This document shows, piece by piece, positions 34,404 to 43,371 of a stretch of 64,000 nucleotides of DNA. Within the stretch, counting starts at the first letter, position 1, and each line of letters starts with the position of its first letter. The DNA is from CAVQGM01 sp963712065. Lineage in GTDB: Bacteria > Actinomycetota > Acidimicrobiia > Acidimicrobiales > Acidimicrobilacustridaceae. The position numbers and the translations under genes were made by a program. The notes under the pieces are model-generated. The model did not search any database and was not told the origin of the DNA. It was given only the letters and a program-made list of their open reading frames with translations. The stretch spans positions 1,736,001 to 1,800,000 of the forward strand of contig CAVQGM010000002.1 of NCBI GenBank assembly GCA_963712065.1, given 5' to 3'.

Positions 34404-37133
34404 TCAGGAGGTCCCGGTGCGGCGCCGGCCCCCGGCCACCAGCGCCGTCGTGGTGAGGAGCAGGGTGCCGCCGAGCACCAGCCAGATGCCGACGAGCAGC
34501 GGCATCCGCCAGTCCGAGCCGGTGCGGGGCAGCTGCTGGGTGCCGGCGACGGCGACCTGGGCCTCGGTGGTGGAGGTGGGCGCCGCGGTGGTCGTCGTGG
34601 TCGGCACCGGCTCACCCATCGTCGCCGGCAACGAGGCCGACGACGGCAGACCCTCGCCCCCGTCGTCGAGCACGGTGACGGTGGCGGTGTAGGCGGTGCC
34701 GACGGCGACGCCGGTGATCGTCGCGTTCGTGACGTCGCCGGCCACGTCGACCACGATGGGCTCGGCGGCGGGCTCGATCCCCTCGGCGGCGGCGTCGACG
34801 TCGTCGGCCCCCACCGGCCGCACGGTCACGCGGTAGCCGGTGGCCCCGCCCCCTTCGGGGGCCGTCCACGACACGGCGAGGGTGCCGTCGAGGGCATCGG
34901 CGGCGACGACGCCGAGGGCCCGCCGCTCGGGCCGGTAGTCCCGGCACGGCTGGTTGCGCAACGACGGGCAGGGCGGGGCGACGTCGGGCACGTCGGGCGC
35001 GACCGACGGCGGCAGCACCGGCAGCACGAGGCTCGACGGCCGGCCGGCCGAGTGGGCCAGGGCGTCGACCTGGTCGCCGTCGGGGTCGAGGCTGGTGAAC
35101 GCCCACAGCGGCTGGTTCCCGCCCGGGGCGGAGACGGTCAGCCGCAGCCGGGAACCGGGCCGCACCACGTGGGCGAACGGGAACAGCGGGATGCGGACCT
35201 GGTCGAACGCGCCCGCCGCCAGCGCGGCCGCGTCGCCCTCGAGGTGGGTCGGCACGGGCTCGAGCTCGGTGGACCGCTCGGGGTCGAGGGCCCGGTGGCT
35301 GGCCCGGAGCCAGCCGCTCTGGACGTAGCGCTCCTGGCCGTCCGGGCGCACCTCGCTGAGCACGACCTCGAGGTCGGTGTCGGCAGCGGTGGACCGCAGC
35401 CACAGGTCGACGGCGCCCATGCCGGCGAGGGCGGTCTCGGCGGTGAAGGGGGCGGTGACGAAGCTGCGGGCGGTGCCGTCGACGAGCGGCGTCCAGTCGA
35501 GGGCGCCGTTGTCCCTCCAGATGTCGACGCCCCCGCTGGCGGTGGCCTCGGCGCGGGCCGCCGGGTCGTAGGCGTAGGCCGACACCCCGCGGGCGGCGTC
35601 GTCGGGGGTGGTCGAGGGCTGGTCGGCCAGCACCCCGTCGGCGTCGAGGTACCAGCGGCGGGTCTCGGCCTCGGGCACCGGCCAGCCGTCGTGGGTCGAC
35701 ACCGCGGTGGCGACCGGCTCACCGGGGTTGCGGCCGGCGCCGTTCTCCCACAGCACCGTCACCCGGGGTTCGGCCTCGTAGGCGGCCCGGGCCGCGGCCG
35801 GGGAGAGGCCGGCGAACCGGTCGGGCCCGATGCCGAGGCCCGGGGCGCCGAACAACGAGTCGTAGATGCCGCCGACGGCGAAGCGGATGAGCGGGTCGAC
35901 CGACGGCGTGCGCCGACCGACGTAGAGGTCGACGAACTCGAGGATCGGCTGCAGCTGGTCGGGGCCGAGCGGCTCGATGTGGGTGCCGTTGGTCAGGGTG
36001 ACCCTGACGATGGGGCTCGACGTGAAGTCGCGCACCATGGTCGAGAAGTGGCCGCCGGTCTGCTCGTCCTGGAACTGGCCCGACAGGTACACGGGCACGG
36101 TGATGCGGTCGACGAAGGTGCGGGGCGAGAGGGCGTCGCCGGCCGCCTCGTAGTAGCGGTCGGGGCGGATCTCGGCCACCAGGTCGCGGCTCTGCAGCCG
36201 GAGGGACTGGTTCTTCTCGCACACCACGTCGCCGCCGGCGATGCGTTGCTGGGCCCACGGTCGGGCGGCGGGCTGGGCGGCGGCCTGGCGGTCGGCGGCC
36301 CACGGCAGGGCGAAGCCCTCGTTGCGGATGCCCCCGGGGAACAGCGTCGAGCGGTAGGTGTCGGCGATCACCGAGAGCGGGGTGATGGCCCGCAGGTGGG
36401 GCGGCTGGGTGGCGGCGACGAACAGCTGGGAGATGCCGGGATAGGAGATGCCGACCATCCCGACGTCGCCGTTCGACCACGACTGGGCGGCGACGGCCTC
36501 GATGGCGTCGTACCCGTCGAGGCTCTGCAGCGTCTCGAAGTAGTCGAAGGCGCCACCCGAGCAGCCGCTGCCCCGCATGTTCACGCCGATCACCGCGTAC
36601 CCCTGGAACAGGAAGGCGGCGGCGTCCTGGGGCGGGTCGCCGGGTTGGGAGGGGTCGTAGCCCGAGTAGTCGACGACGGCGGGGAACGGTCCGGGGCCGT
36701 CGGGCAGGTGGACGTTGACGCTGAGGAGCGTGCCGTCGCGCGTCGGCAGGTAGCCGTAGCCCTCGGCGAGGGTGATCGAGTCGTAGAAGGCCGGGCCGGG
36801 GTGGTCGTCGGGCGCCCGCACGGTGAGCGGTGGGCTCGGCAGGCCGTTCTGGCGCACACGGTAGCCCGAGCCCGGGGCCACCCCGCGGAAGAGGTGGGCG
36901 CCCTGCTCGTCGGCGCGAGCGGCGACCGCGGCGGTGCCGTCGGGGGCGATGAGCTCGACCCCCTCGCCGGGCACCAGGCCGGTGACCCAGACCTGCTCGA
37001 CGCTGCCGCCGGCGACGAACGGGGTGAACGCCGCCGCCGGCGCGGTGGGCGACCCGACCGGGCCGACCAGCGCGGCCACGACGGCCAGGGCCAGCGCCGC
37101 GAACGCAGCGCGTGACGTGCTCGACCTCTGCAT
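34404..37133 (-). CDS. Secreted CocE/X-Pro dipeptidyl-peptidase-type hydrolase with Fn3 domain and LPXTG anchor
   Basis: The 909-residue protein has a signal peptide (1-~35), a CocE/NonD alpha/beta hydrolase core with VDYSGYDP, GVNMRGSGCSGG and the nucleophile in GISYPG (Ser230), a late histidine in NGTHIEP, and the jelly-roll X-Pro C-terminal domain. A fibronectin-III-like domain (about 735-830) and a threonine-rich spacer follow. The end is a sortase signal: LPRTG (868-872), a hydrophobic stretch and a basic tail. It would be covalently displayed on the wall to cleave peptides or esters. GAGGGGAACC precedes ATG 37133. No sortase is in the window. Confidence 0.85.
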   Translation of the reverse strand: MQRSSTSRAAFAALALAVVAALVGPVGSPTAPAAAFTPFVAGGSVEQVWVTGLVPGEGVELIAPDGTAAVAARADEQGAHLFRGVAPGSGYRVRQNGLPSPPLTVRAPDDHPGPAFYDSITLAEGYGYLPTRDGTLLSVNVHLPDGPGPFPAVVDYSGYDPSQPGDPPQDAAAFLFQGYAVIGVNMRGSGCSGGAFDYFETLQSLDGYDAIEAVAAQSWSNGDVGMVGISYPGISQLFVAATQPPHLRAITPLSVIADTYRSTLFPGGIRNEGFALPWAADRQAAAQPAARPWAQQRIAGGDVVCEKNQSLRLQSRDLVAEIRPDRYYEAAGDALSPRTFVDRITVPVYLSGQFQDEQTGGHFSTMVRDFTSSPIVRVTLTNGTHIEPLGPDQLQPILEFVDLYVGRRTPSVDPLIRFAVGGIYDSLFGAPGLGIGPDRFAGLSPAAARAAYEAEPRVTVLWENGAGRNPGEPVATAVSTHDGWPVPEAETRRWYLDADGVLADQPSTTPDDAARGVSAYAYDPAARAEATASGGVDIWRDNGALDWTPLVDGTARSFVTAPFTAETALAGMGAVDLWLRSTAADTDLEVVLSEVRPDGQERYVQSGWLRASHRALDPERSTELEPVPTHLEGDAAALAAGAFDQVRIPLFPFAHVVRPGSRLRLTVSAPGGNQPLWAFTSLDPDGDQVDALAHSAGRPSSLVLPVLPPSVAPDVPDVAPPCPSLRNQPCRDYRPERRALGVVAADALDGTLAVSWTAPEGGGATGYRVTVRPVGADDVDAAAEGIEPAAEPIVVDVAGDVTNATITGVAVGTAYTATVTVLDDGGEGLPSSASLPATMGEPVPTTTTTAAPTSTTEAQVAVAGTQQLPRTGSDWRMPLLVGIWLVLGGTLLLTTTALVAGGRRRTGTS

Positions 37134-37214
37134 GGTTCCCCTCGGCTCGGACTGCGGGCCGAACGTTAGCAGCGGCCACGGAGCGTGACCCGGGCGCGGC
37201 GGTGGCCGCCCGCC

Positions 37215-37220
37215 TAGGGT
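37215..37220 (+). promoter_or_regulatory. -10 (TAGGGT) of the DUF7064-like gene
   Basis: TAGGGT lies 6 nt before ATG 37227, in the 93-bp divergent gap with the LPXTG hydrolase gene. Confidence 0.5.
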
Positions 37221-37226
37221 TCGGGC

Positions 37227-38228
37227 ATGCGCGTGCGCCTGGAACCGGCCGACGAGTACCTACACGAGTTGGGCCCCGAGACCAACTTCAACGAGTCCAT
37301 GTACTTCAACGTCTACGACCCCGCCCAGCGCCTGGGTGGGTTCTTCCGCCTCGGCAACCGGGCCAACGAGGGCAAGGGGGAGATGACCATCTGCCTCTAC
37401 CTGCCCGACGGCCGGGTGGCGTTCATGTTCCAGCGGCCCGAGGTGCGCACCAACGACGCCTTCGACGCCGCCGGGATGCGCTTCGACGTGGTCGAGCCGT
37501 TCGAGCACCTCACCGTGTCCTACGAGGGCAAGGTCGTCCTGCTCGACGACCCGCTGGAGATGGCCGACCCGCGCAGGGCGTTCACCGAGAACCCCTACGC
37601 CGAGGCCGGCGTGCGCCTCGACTACACCCGGGTGAGCGACATGTTCGGCGGCGAGCCCGAGGAGTCCCACGAGCGTCCCGGTGAGGAGTTCGCCAAGGGC
37701 CACTACGAGCAGCTCGTCGCCGGCAAGGGGACGATCCGGGTCGGCGACGACGAGTGGTCGATCGACGGCTACGGCCTGCGCGACCACTCCTGGGGGCCCC
37801 GGTACTGGCAGGCGCCGTGGTACTACCGGTGGCTCACCGCCAACTTCGGCGACGGGTTCGGGTTCATGGGGTCGCGGATCGCCCGCAAGGACGGCGAGGG
37901 CACCCGTGGCGGGTTCGTGTGGGACGGCGAGCGGATGCGTCCCTGCCACTCGTTCGAGATCTCGACCGAGTGGGAGGGGGAGGACACCTACCACCAGCGC
38001 ATCCGGGCGGTGCTGCACGCCACCGACGACGACGGCGAGGCCCGCTCGTGGGAGGTCACCGGGAAGGTGCTGTCGCTCATCCCGCTGCGCAACCGGCGCG
38101 AGGGGCTGGTGACCCGCATCTCCGAGGGCATGACCGAGTGGACCCTCGACGACGGGCGGGTGGGCTACGGCCTGTCGGAGTACCTCGACCAGATCATCGA
38201 CGGCGCCCCGGTGGGCGTCGACGAGTAG
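37227..38228 (+). CDS. DUF7064-like protein
   Basis: The 333-residue protein has FNESMYFNVYD, EMTICLYLPDGRVAF, GYGLRDHSWGPRYWQAPWYY and a strand-rich C-terminal half. The DHSWGPRYW block is the hallmark I associate with the DUF7064 group, sometimes mislabelled as a kinase; I recall no proven reaction. Two lipocalin-like barrels are probable. It is followed 31 bp later by a carotenoid oxygenase, which suggests joint work on a hydrophobic polyene or terpenoid, by inference. Confidence 0.65.
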   Translation: MRVRLEPADEYLHELGPETNFNESMYFNVYDPAQRLGGFFRLGNRANEGKGEMTICLYLPDGRVAFMFQRPEVRTNDAFDAAGMRFDVVEPFEHLTVSYEGKVVLLDDPLEMADPRRAFTENPYAEAGVRLDYTRVSDMFGGEPEESHERPGEEFAKGHYEQLVAGKGTIRVGDDEWSIDGYGLRDHSWGPRYWQAPWYYRWLTANFGDGFGFMGSRIARKDGEGTRGGFVWDGERMRPCHSFEISTEWEGEDTYHQRIRAVLHATDDDGEARSWEVTGKVLSLIPLRNRREGLVTRISEGMTEWTLDDGRVGYGLSEYLDQIIDGAPVGVDE

Positions 38229-38259
38229 CACGACGACCCGAACGAGTCCTGGGGGGACC

Positions 38260-39655
38260 ATGACCATCGCCGACGACCAGACGAACCTCTCTCCCTACCT
38301 GCGGGGGAACTACGCACCGATCGACGACGAGCTCGACGTCGACGACCTGCCGGTCACCGGTGAGCTCCCCGAGGGCCTCGACGGGCTCTACCTCCGCAAC
38401 GGCCCCAACCCGGCGTTCCCACCGGTCGGCCGCTACCACCTGTTCGACGGCGACGGCATGCTCCACGGCGTCGAGCTGCACGGCGGGAAGGCGAGCTACC
38501 GCAACCGGTGGGTCCGGTCGAAGGGGCTCGGGGCCGAGCGGCGGGCCGGGCGGGCGCTGTACGGCGGGCTGTCCGAGTTCGTCGCCCCCGACCCCGAGCT
38601 GGTGGGCGACGCCGGCGGGTTCAAGAACACGGCCAACACCAACATCGTCCGCCACGCCGGCCGGTACCTGGCCCTGATGGAGGCCGGCCCGCCCACCGAG
38701 GTCACGAGGGAGCTGGCCACGGTCGGCGAGTACGACTTCGGCGGTGCCCTCGAGGGCCCGATGACCGCCCACCCGAAGTGGGACGCCGCCACCGGCGAGC
38801 TGCTGTTCTTCGGCTACAGCGCCATCCCGCCCTACCTCCGCTACCACGTGGCCGACGCGTCGGGACGGTTGGTGCGGTCGGTCGACATCGATCTGCCACG
38901 GTCGGTGATGATGCACGACTTCGTCGTGACCGAGCGGTGGGCGGTGTTCTTCGACCTGCCGGCGGTGTTCGACCTCGAGTCGATGTTCGCCGGCGGCCCG
39001 ATCATCTCGTGGCGCCCCGAGTTCCCGGCCCGCATCGGGCTGCTCGACCGCTCCGGCGACGGCGACGTGCAGTGGTTCGAGCTCGACCCCTTCTACGTCT
39101 TCCACTTCCTCAACGGGTTCGACACCGACGACGGCAAGGTCGTGGTCGACGGCTGCCGGGCCCCGCACCTGCCGGTCGCCTTCGGCGACGAGGTGCTCGA
39201 CCCGTGCCTGCCCACCCTGCACCGGTGGACGATCGACCCGGTGGCCGGCACGGTCGCCGAGTCCCAGCTCGACGACCGGTTCGGCGACTTCCCCCGGATC
39301 GACGATGATCGGCAACGGCCGCCCGACCCGCTACGGGTACATGGCCCACGCACAGCCCGCCGGCGACGGAACGACGCAGTTCACCGGGGTGGTGAAGTAC
39401 GACCTGACCACCGGTTCGTCGTGGGTGCACGAGTACGGCCGCGACCACGAGGCCGGCGAGGCGGTGTTCGCCCCCGACCCCGACGGCTCCGCCGAGGACG
39501 ACGGCTGGCTGCTCGACATCGTCCACGACCGCACCGAGGGCACCAGCGAGCTGGTCGTGGTCGACGCCCGGGACCTCACCGCCGAGCCGGTCGCCCGGGT
39601 GCGGATGCCACGGCGGGTGCCGTTCGGCTTCCACGGCAACTGGCTGGCCGACTGA
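38260..39655 (+). CDS. Carotenoid oxygenase family protein, one frameshift
   Basis: The joined product is about 465 residues. The seven-bladed beta-propeller iron histidines are visible in MTAHPKWD, VMMHDFVVT, VFHFLNGF and, after the frame change, GFHGNW. YLRNGPNPAF and FDGDGMLHGV are further hallmarks. The first frame ends near 39300; the second continues with RPTRYGYM. One base lost near 39296-39310 explains it. These enzymes split carotenoids, stilbenes or lignin fragments with O2 and Fe2+. It follows the DUF7064-like gene and a 48-bp palindrome follows it. Confidence 0.85.
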
Positions 39656-39688
39656 CGACCGACGACCGGCGACACCGCTCGCACCGGG

Positions 39689-39736
39689 TTCTGGTGTGAG
39701 ACTGCGCCGTCGGAACGACGGGATCTCACACCAGAA
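39689..39736. repeat. 48-bp palindromic element, copy 2
   Basis: TTCTGGTGTGAG (39689-39700) and CTCACACCAGAA (39725-39736) are identical to copies 1 and 3. The inner part pairs CCGTCG with CGACGG. It lies between convergent genes and could act as a terminator for both. Confidence 0.85.
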
Positions 39737-39762
39737 GGAGCGTCGGCTCCCGCCAACCCCGA

Positions 39763-40724
39763 TCAGCGCGGGGCCAGGTCGCGCACGGCCTGGGCCTGGT
39801 CGACACCCGGGAACGGCAGGACGGCGAGGGCCGGGGTGCTCACGCCGTTGTCGACGTAGCGCTGGACGTGCTCGCGGCAGGCCTCGGGCGGGCCGTGCAC
39901 GATCAGTTGGTCGACCAATGAGTCGGGGATCTCGTCGAGCGCTCCCTTGCGGTCGCCCTCCTTCCACTTGGCCCACATGCCGGCCAGCTCGTCGCCCCGG
40001 CCCAGCCACTCGTGGAAGGCGGCGTACACCGGCACGTTGAGGTAGGCGGCGATGGCGAACTTGCCGTGCCCCGGGCCGTGTCGACGTCGACACCCGGTGC
40101 CACGAAGATGCGGGCCACGATCTCCTTGTCGTCGCCGAACCGGCGGACGATGGGTGCCACGGTGCGGACGTCGTCGGCCGACAGCCAGTTGATGATGGCC
40201 CCGTCGCCCTCGCGGCCGGCCAGCTCGAGCATCCCCTGCCGCAGGGCGGCGATCAGGATCGGCACCGGCTGCTCGGGCACGGGGCCCAGCTTGAAGCCGT
40301 TCACGGTGAACGTGTCGTACTCCTCCTTCACCTTCTCGCCGGTGAGGGCGGTGCGGAGGAACCGCACCATGTCCCGCACCCGCTTGTAGGGCTCCTCGAA
40401 CGGGATGCCGTTCCACCGCTCGACGATGACGTCCGACGAGGTGCCGATCCCGAAGGCGAACCGCCCGGGCGCGGCCTGGGCCAGCGAGCCGACCGACTGG
40501 GCCAGGCAGGCCGGCCCCCGGGTGAAGGCGGGCACGATGGCGGTGCCGAGGCGGAGGGTCGGCGCCCACGCCGAGGCCAGCGCCAGCGGGGTGAAGGCGT
40601 CGGCCCCGTCGGCCTCGGCCGACCACACGTCGGTGTAGCCGAGGTCGGGGAGCTCGGCGATCCAGTCGCGCTGGGTGTGCAGCGGGCCGTCGAACGGGAT
40701 GGTGATGCCGTAGCGGTCGGACAT
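39763..40724 (-). CDS. LLM class F420-dependent oxidoreductase, one frameshift
   Basis: The two frames together give about 320 residues: ITIPFDGPLHTQRDW, YTDVWSAEADGADAFTPLAL, GTAIVPAFTRGP, GIGTSSDVIVERWNG, then, after a shift near 40070-40080, GKFAIAAYLNVPVYAAFHEW and PGVDQAQAVRDLAPR. The landmarks fit the luciferase-like F420 family. The shift falls at a CCCCGGGCC stretch. The gene is divergent from nothing nearby and runs on the same strand as the thioesterase upstream. Substrate unknown. Confidence 0.8.
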
Positions 40725-40760
40725 GGTGATGCTCCCCTGGGACAGGTGTGGGCCGGGCGG

Positions 40761-41540
40761 TCAGGGCGCCTGGCGCCGGCGGACGATGGCGGACTGGCTG
40801 GCGGTGGCCATGAGGGTGCCGTCCTCGGCCCACAGGTAGACGAGGCCGTGGCCGAAGCCGTTGGCGACACCAGGTCGACGCGGATGTCGAGCAGCACCCA
40901 CTCGGTCGGCACCGTGCGCCCGACCCGGAGGGTGTTGTCGAGGCTGTTGCTGGTGATGGGCTCGCTGATCGTCTGGCCGAGGCCCAAGGGCACGTAGTCG
41001 CCGAGCACGGCCAGCGCCGCCGCCGACAGCTCGAGCAGCTCGGGCATGCGCGTCCAGATCGCGCAGCGACCGTCGCCCTGCTCGGTGCGGGCCCACCGCT
41101 GGTCGAGCCGGCCGGCCAGGCTGTCACCCGGGTCCATGAGGTACTCGCGGGGCGGGCAGTCGTCGGGCGGCGGCACCATCGGGCGCTCGACCCACTGGCC
41201 CGTCCTCGGCCAGGTCGCGGTCGCCGAGGGCGGCGTTCACGGTGAGGATCTCGGTGTCGGCCACGTGGCCGACCGCCCGCGCCTGGGTGGTCTGGCGACC
41301 GGCGTTGGCCACGGTGACGTCGACGTCGAGCACCGACGGCGGCCGGGCGAACGACAGGTACTGGGCGGTGGCCCACACGACGGGTCGACCGGTGGTGCCC
41401 TCGAGCGCCTCGATGGCGGCGCCGAGCCCGCAGCCCCCGAACAGGAAGCCCTCCCGGGTGGAGAGGCCGGCCACGACCGGCAGGAACCAGCGGGTGGGGT
41501 TGTGGGTGGGCTGCAGCCCCAGCCACTCGCGGGCGTCCAT
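40761..41540 (-). CDS. Acyl-CoA thioesterase-like (double hotdog) protein, two frameshifts
   Basis: Three frames join to about 260 residues: MDAREWLGLQPTHNPTRWFL and GGCGLGAAIEALE, then, after a shift near 41185, the YLMDPGDSLAGRLDQRW and LGLGQTISEPITSNSLDNTL blocks, then, after a shift near 40868, ANGFGHGLVYLW and TASQSAIVRR. This is the TesB-type double hotdog thioesterase order. ATG 41540 follows TAGCCT by 8 nt (plus 41549-41554). It probably hydrolyses acyl-CoA and is linked to the oxidoreductase downstream. The intact gene needs two one-base corrections. Confidence 0.78.
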
Positions 41541-41582
41541 GGCGGGCGAGGCTAGACGCGGGCCTGCAAGACTCACGGCCCT

Positions 41583-42980
41583 ATGACCGACACCCCCTGG
41601 TCCGGAGATGCCTGCTCGCTCGTCGACGCCTTCCGCGCCGGCGAGCGCTCACCCCGGGAGGAGCTCGGGGCGAGCCTCGCCGCCATCGAGGCCAGCGAGC
41701 TCAACGCCTTCTCGTTCCTCGATGTCGAGCCCGCCCTCGAACGGGCCGAAGCCGCCGACGTCTCGCTGCCCTTCGGCGGCGTGCCGCTCGGCGTCAAGGA
41801 GCTCGACCAGGTGGAGGGCTGGCCCGACACCGAGGCCTCGCTCGTCTTCCACGACCGCACGGCCACCTACACCGGCACCATGCTCCACCGCATCACCGGC
41901 GCCGGCGGCGCCAACCCGATCGGCCAGACGACGGCCAGCGAGTTCGGCGGGCTCAACGTGAGCGTCACCAAGCTCAACGGCGTCACCGGCAACGGCTGGG
42001 ACGCCACCCGCACCGCCGGCGGCTCGTCGAGCGGGAGCGCGGCGGCCGTGTCCGGCGGGCTGGTCACCATCGCCAGCGGCGGCGACGGCGGCGGGTCGAT
42101 CCGCATCCCGGCCGGCTTCAACGGCCTGGTCGGGATGAAGGGGACCATCGGGCGCATCCCCCGCGGCCCGCGCATGATGTGCGGCGCCATGACGGTCGTG
42201 CTCGGCTGCCTGGCCCGGTCGGTCCGCGACGTGGCCCGCTGGTTCGACGTGGCCAACGGCAACGACCCGCGAGACCCCTACAGCCTCCCCCGGGTCGAGG
42301 GGTGGGAGGCCGGGCTCGACACCCACGACCTGGCTGGCCTGCGGGTGGTGATCTCCCCCGACCTCGGCAGCGCCGTCGTGCACCCCACGGTGCAGGAGAT
42401 GGTGCGCGAGGCCGGCGAGGCGCTCGCCGCCGACGCCGGGCTGCGCATCGTCGACGACGTCGAGGTCCGCGTGCCCGAGCTGGGCTTCGAGTGGGCCATG
42501 GCCGGGTTGTCGACCCTGGCCGCCGACCTGGCCGGGCTCTGGCCCGACGTGAAGGACGAACTCACCGTCGAGATGGCGTTCGGGATGGAGCTGGCCTCGG
42601 GCGTGTTCAACCTCGAGATGGCGGCCCGGGTCGAGGAGAACCGCATGAAGGCCATCGAGCAGATGGCCTCGGTGTTCGACCAGGTCGACCTGGTGATCTG
42701 CGCCACCAACCCCGATGCCGCCTACCCGGCGCCGGTCACCCTCAACACCCGGGTCGGCGAGGAGCAGGTCGGGCCCGAGAACAACGGGGCCCTCACCATC
42801 CCGGCCAACATCTACGGCAACCCGTCGGTGTCGATCCCGATCGGCCAGCTCGACGGCCTGCCGATCGGCATGCAGGTGATGGCCCGTCACCACCACGACG
42901 CCCTCCTCCTCGACCTGGCCCGGGTCGTCGAGCACGAGCGCCCCTGGCCCCTCGTGGCACCGGGCACACCGCCGCGCTGA
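41583..42980 (+). CDS. Amidase (amidase signature family)
   Basis: The 465-residue protein has the amidase-signature Ser-cisSer-Lys triad: the lysine in GVKELDQVEGW, the cis-serine in TRTAGGSSSGSAAAV and the nucleophile serine in SGGDGGGSIRIPAG. Most of the core is intact and the length is normal. The family hydrolyses amides such as aliphatic or aryl amides; the substrate is unknown. ATG 41583 follows AAGACT with a 9-10-nt gap. The stop codon lies inside a 21-bp tandem repeat. Confidence 0.85.
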   Translation: MTDTPWSGDACSLVDAFRAGERSPREELGASLAAIEASELNAFSFLDVEPALERAEAADVSLPFGGVPLGVKELDQVEGWPDTEASLVFHDRTATYTGTMLHRITGAGGANPIGQTTASEFGGLNVSVTKLNGVTGNGWDATRTAGGSSSGSAAAVSGGLVTIASGGDGGGSIRIPAGFNGLVGMKGTIGRIPRGPRMMCGAMTVVLGCLARSVRDVARWFDVANGNDPRDPYSLPRVEGWEAGLDTHDLAGLRVVISPDLGSAVVHPTVQEMVREAGEALAADAGLRIVDDVEVRVPELGFEWAMAGLSTLAADLAGLWPDVKDELTVEMAFGMELASGVFNLEMAARVEENRMKAIEQMASVFDQVDLVICATNPDAAYPAPVTLNTRVGEEQVGPENNGALTIPANIYGNPSVSIPIGQLDGLPIGMQVMARHHHDALLLDLARVVEHERPWPLVAPGTPPR

Positions 42981-43058
42981 CCGGCCCCGCCACCGCGCTG
43001 ACCGGCCCCGCCACCGCGCTGACCGGCCCCGCCACCGCGCTGACCGGCTTCGCCTCCG
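42975..43058. repeat. 21-bp tandem repeat across the amidase stop codon
   Basis: Three perfect units (42975-42995, 42996-43016, 43017-43037) and a degenerate fourth begin with CGCTGACCGGCCCC. Each holds a TGA in the amidase frame, so slippage would not alter the protein. Confidence 0.85.
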
Positions 43059-43148
43059 GCGGAGCGGCTCTGGCGGAGCGGCTTCGCCATCCGGGCCCCG
43101 CCCACCCCTCGACGCATGAGTGTCACACCCCCTCGGCACACTGGAGCC

Positions 43149-43352
43149 ATGGATGCACAGCTCCACCTGCTCCAGACCCGCCCCGACGGGGCGCCCGCCC
43201 CCGAGGGTGACGCTCGGGGCCAGGCCGCCATCGAGGCGTCGGCCCGCTGGCACCTCGACGACCAGACCCGTGCGGTCGGCCGGCGGGGCGTCGCCCAGGC
43301 CCGTGAGGCCCTGGCCGTGGCCCGGAAGCACCATCTGGAAGACGCCGCCTAG
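43149..43352 (+). CDS. Small helical protein (67 aa), unknown function
   Basis: The product (MDAQLHLLQTRPDGAPAPEG and a helical second half with REALAVARKHHLEDAA) is a short charged helix-rich protein. ATG 43149 follows CACACT by 6 nt. I see no domain. It lies 19 bp before the thiolase gene, which has its own -10. Coding status is inferred from the start signal and residue pattern. Confidence 0.45.
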   Translation: MDAQLHLLQTRPDGAPAPEGDARGQAAIEASARWHLDDQTRAVGRRGVAQAREALAVARKHHLEDAA

Positions 43353-43359
43353 GCGGCCG

Positions 43360-43365
43360 TAGGCT
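43360..43365 (+). promoter_or_regulatory. -10 (TAGGCT) of the thiolase gene
   Basis: TAGGCT lies 6 nt before ATG 43372. Confidence 0.5.
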
Positions 43366-43371
43366 CGACCC

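Noticed and set aside
35052..37115. Plus-strand open frame of about 690 codons
   Set aside because: It is the antisense shadow of the LPXTG hydrolase; composition is Gly/Arg/Val-rich and without motifs.
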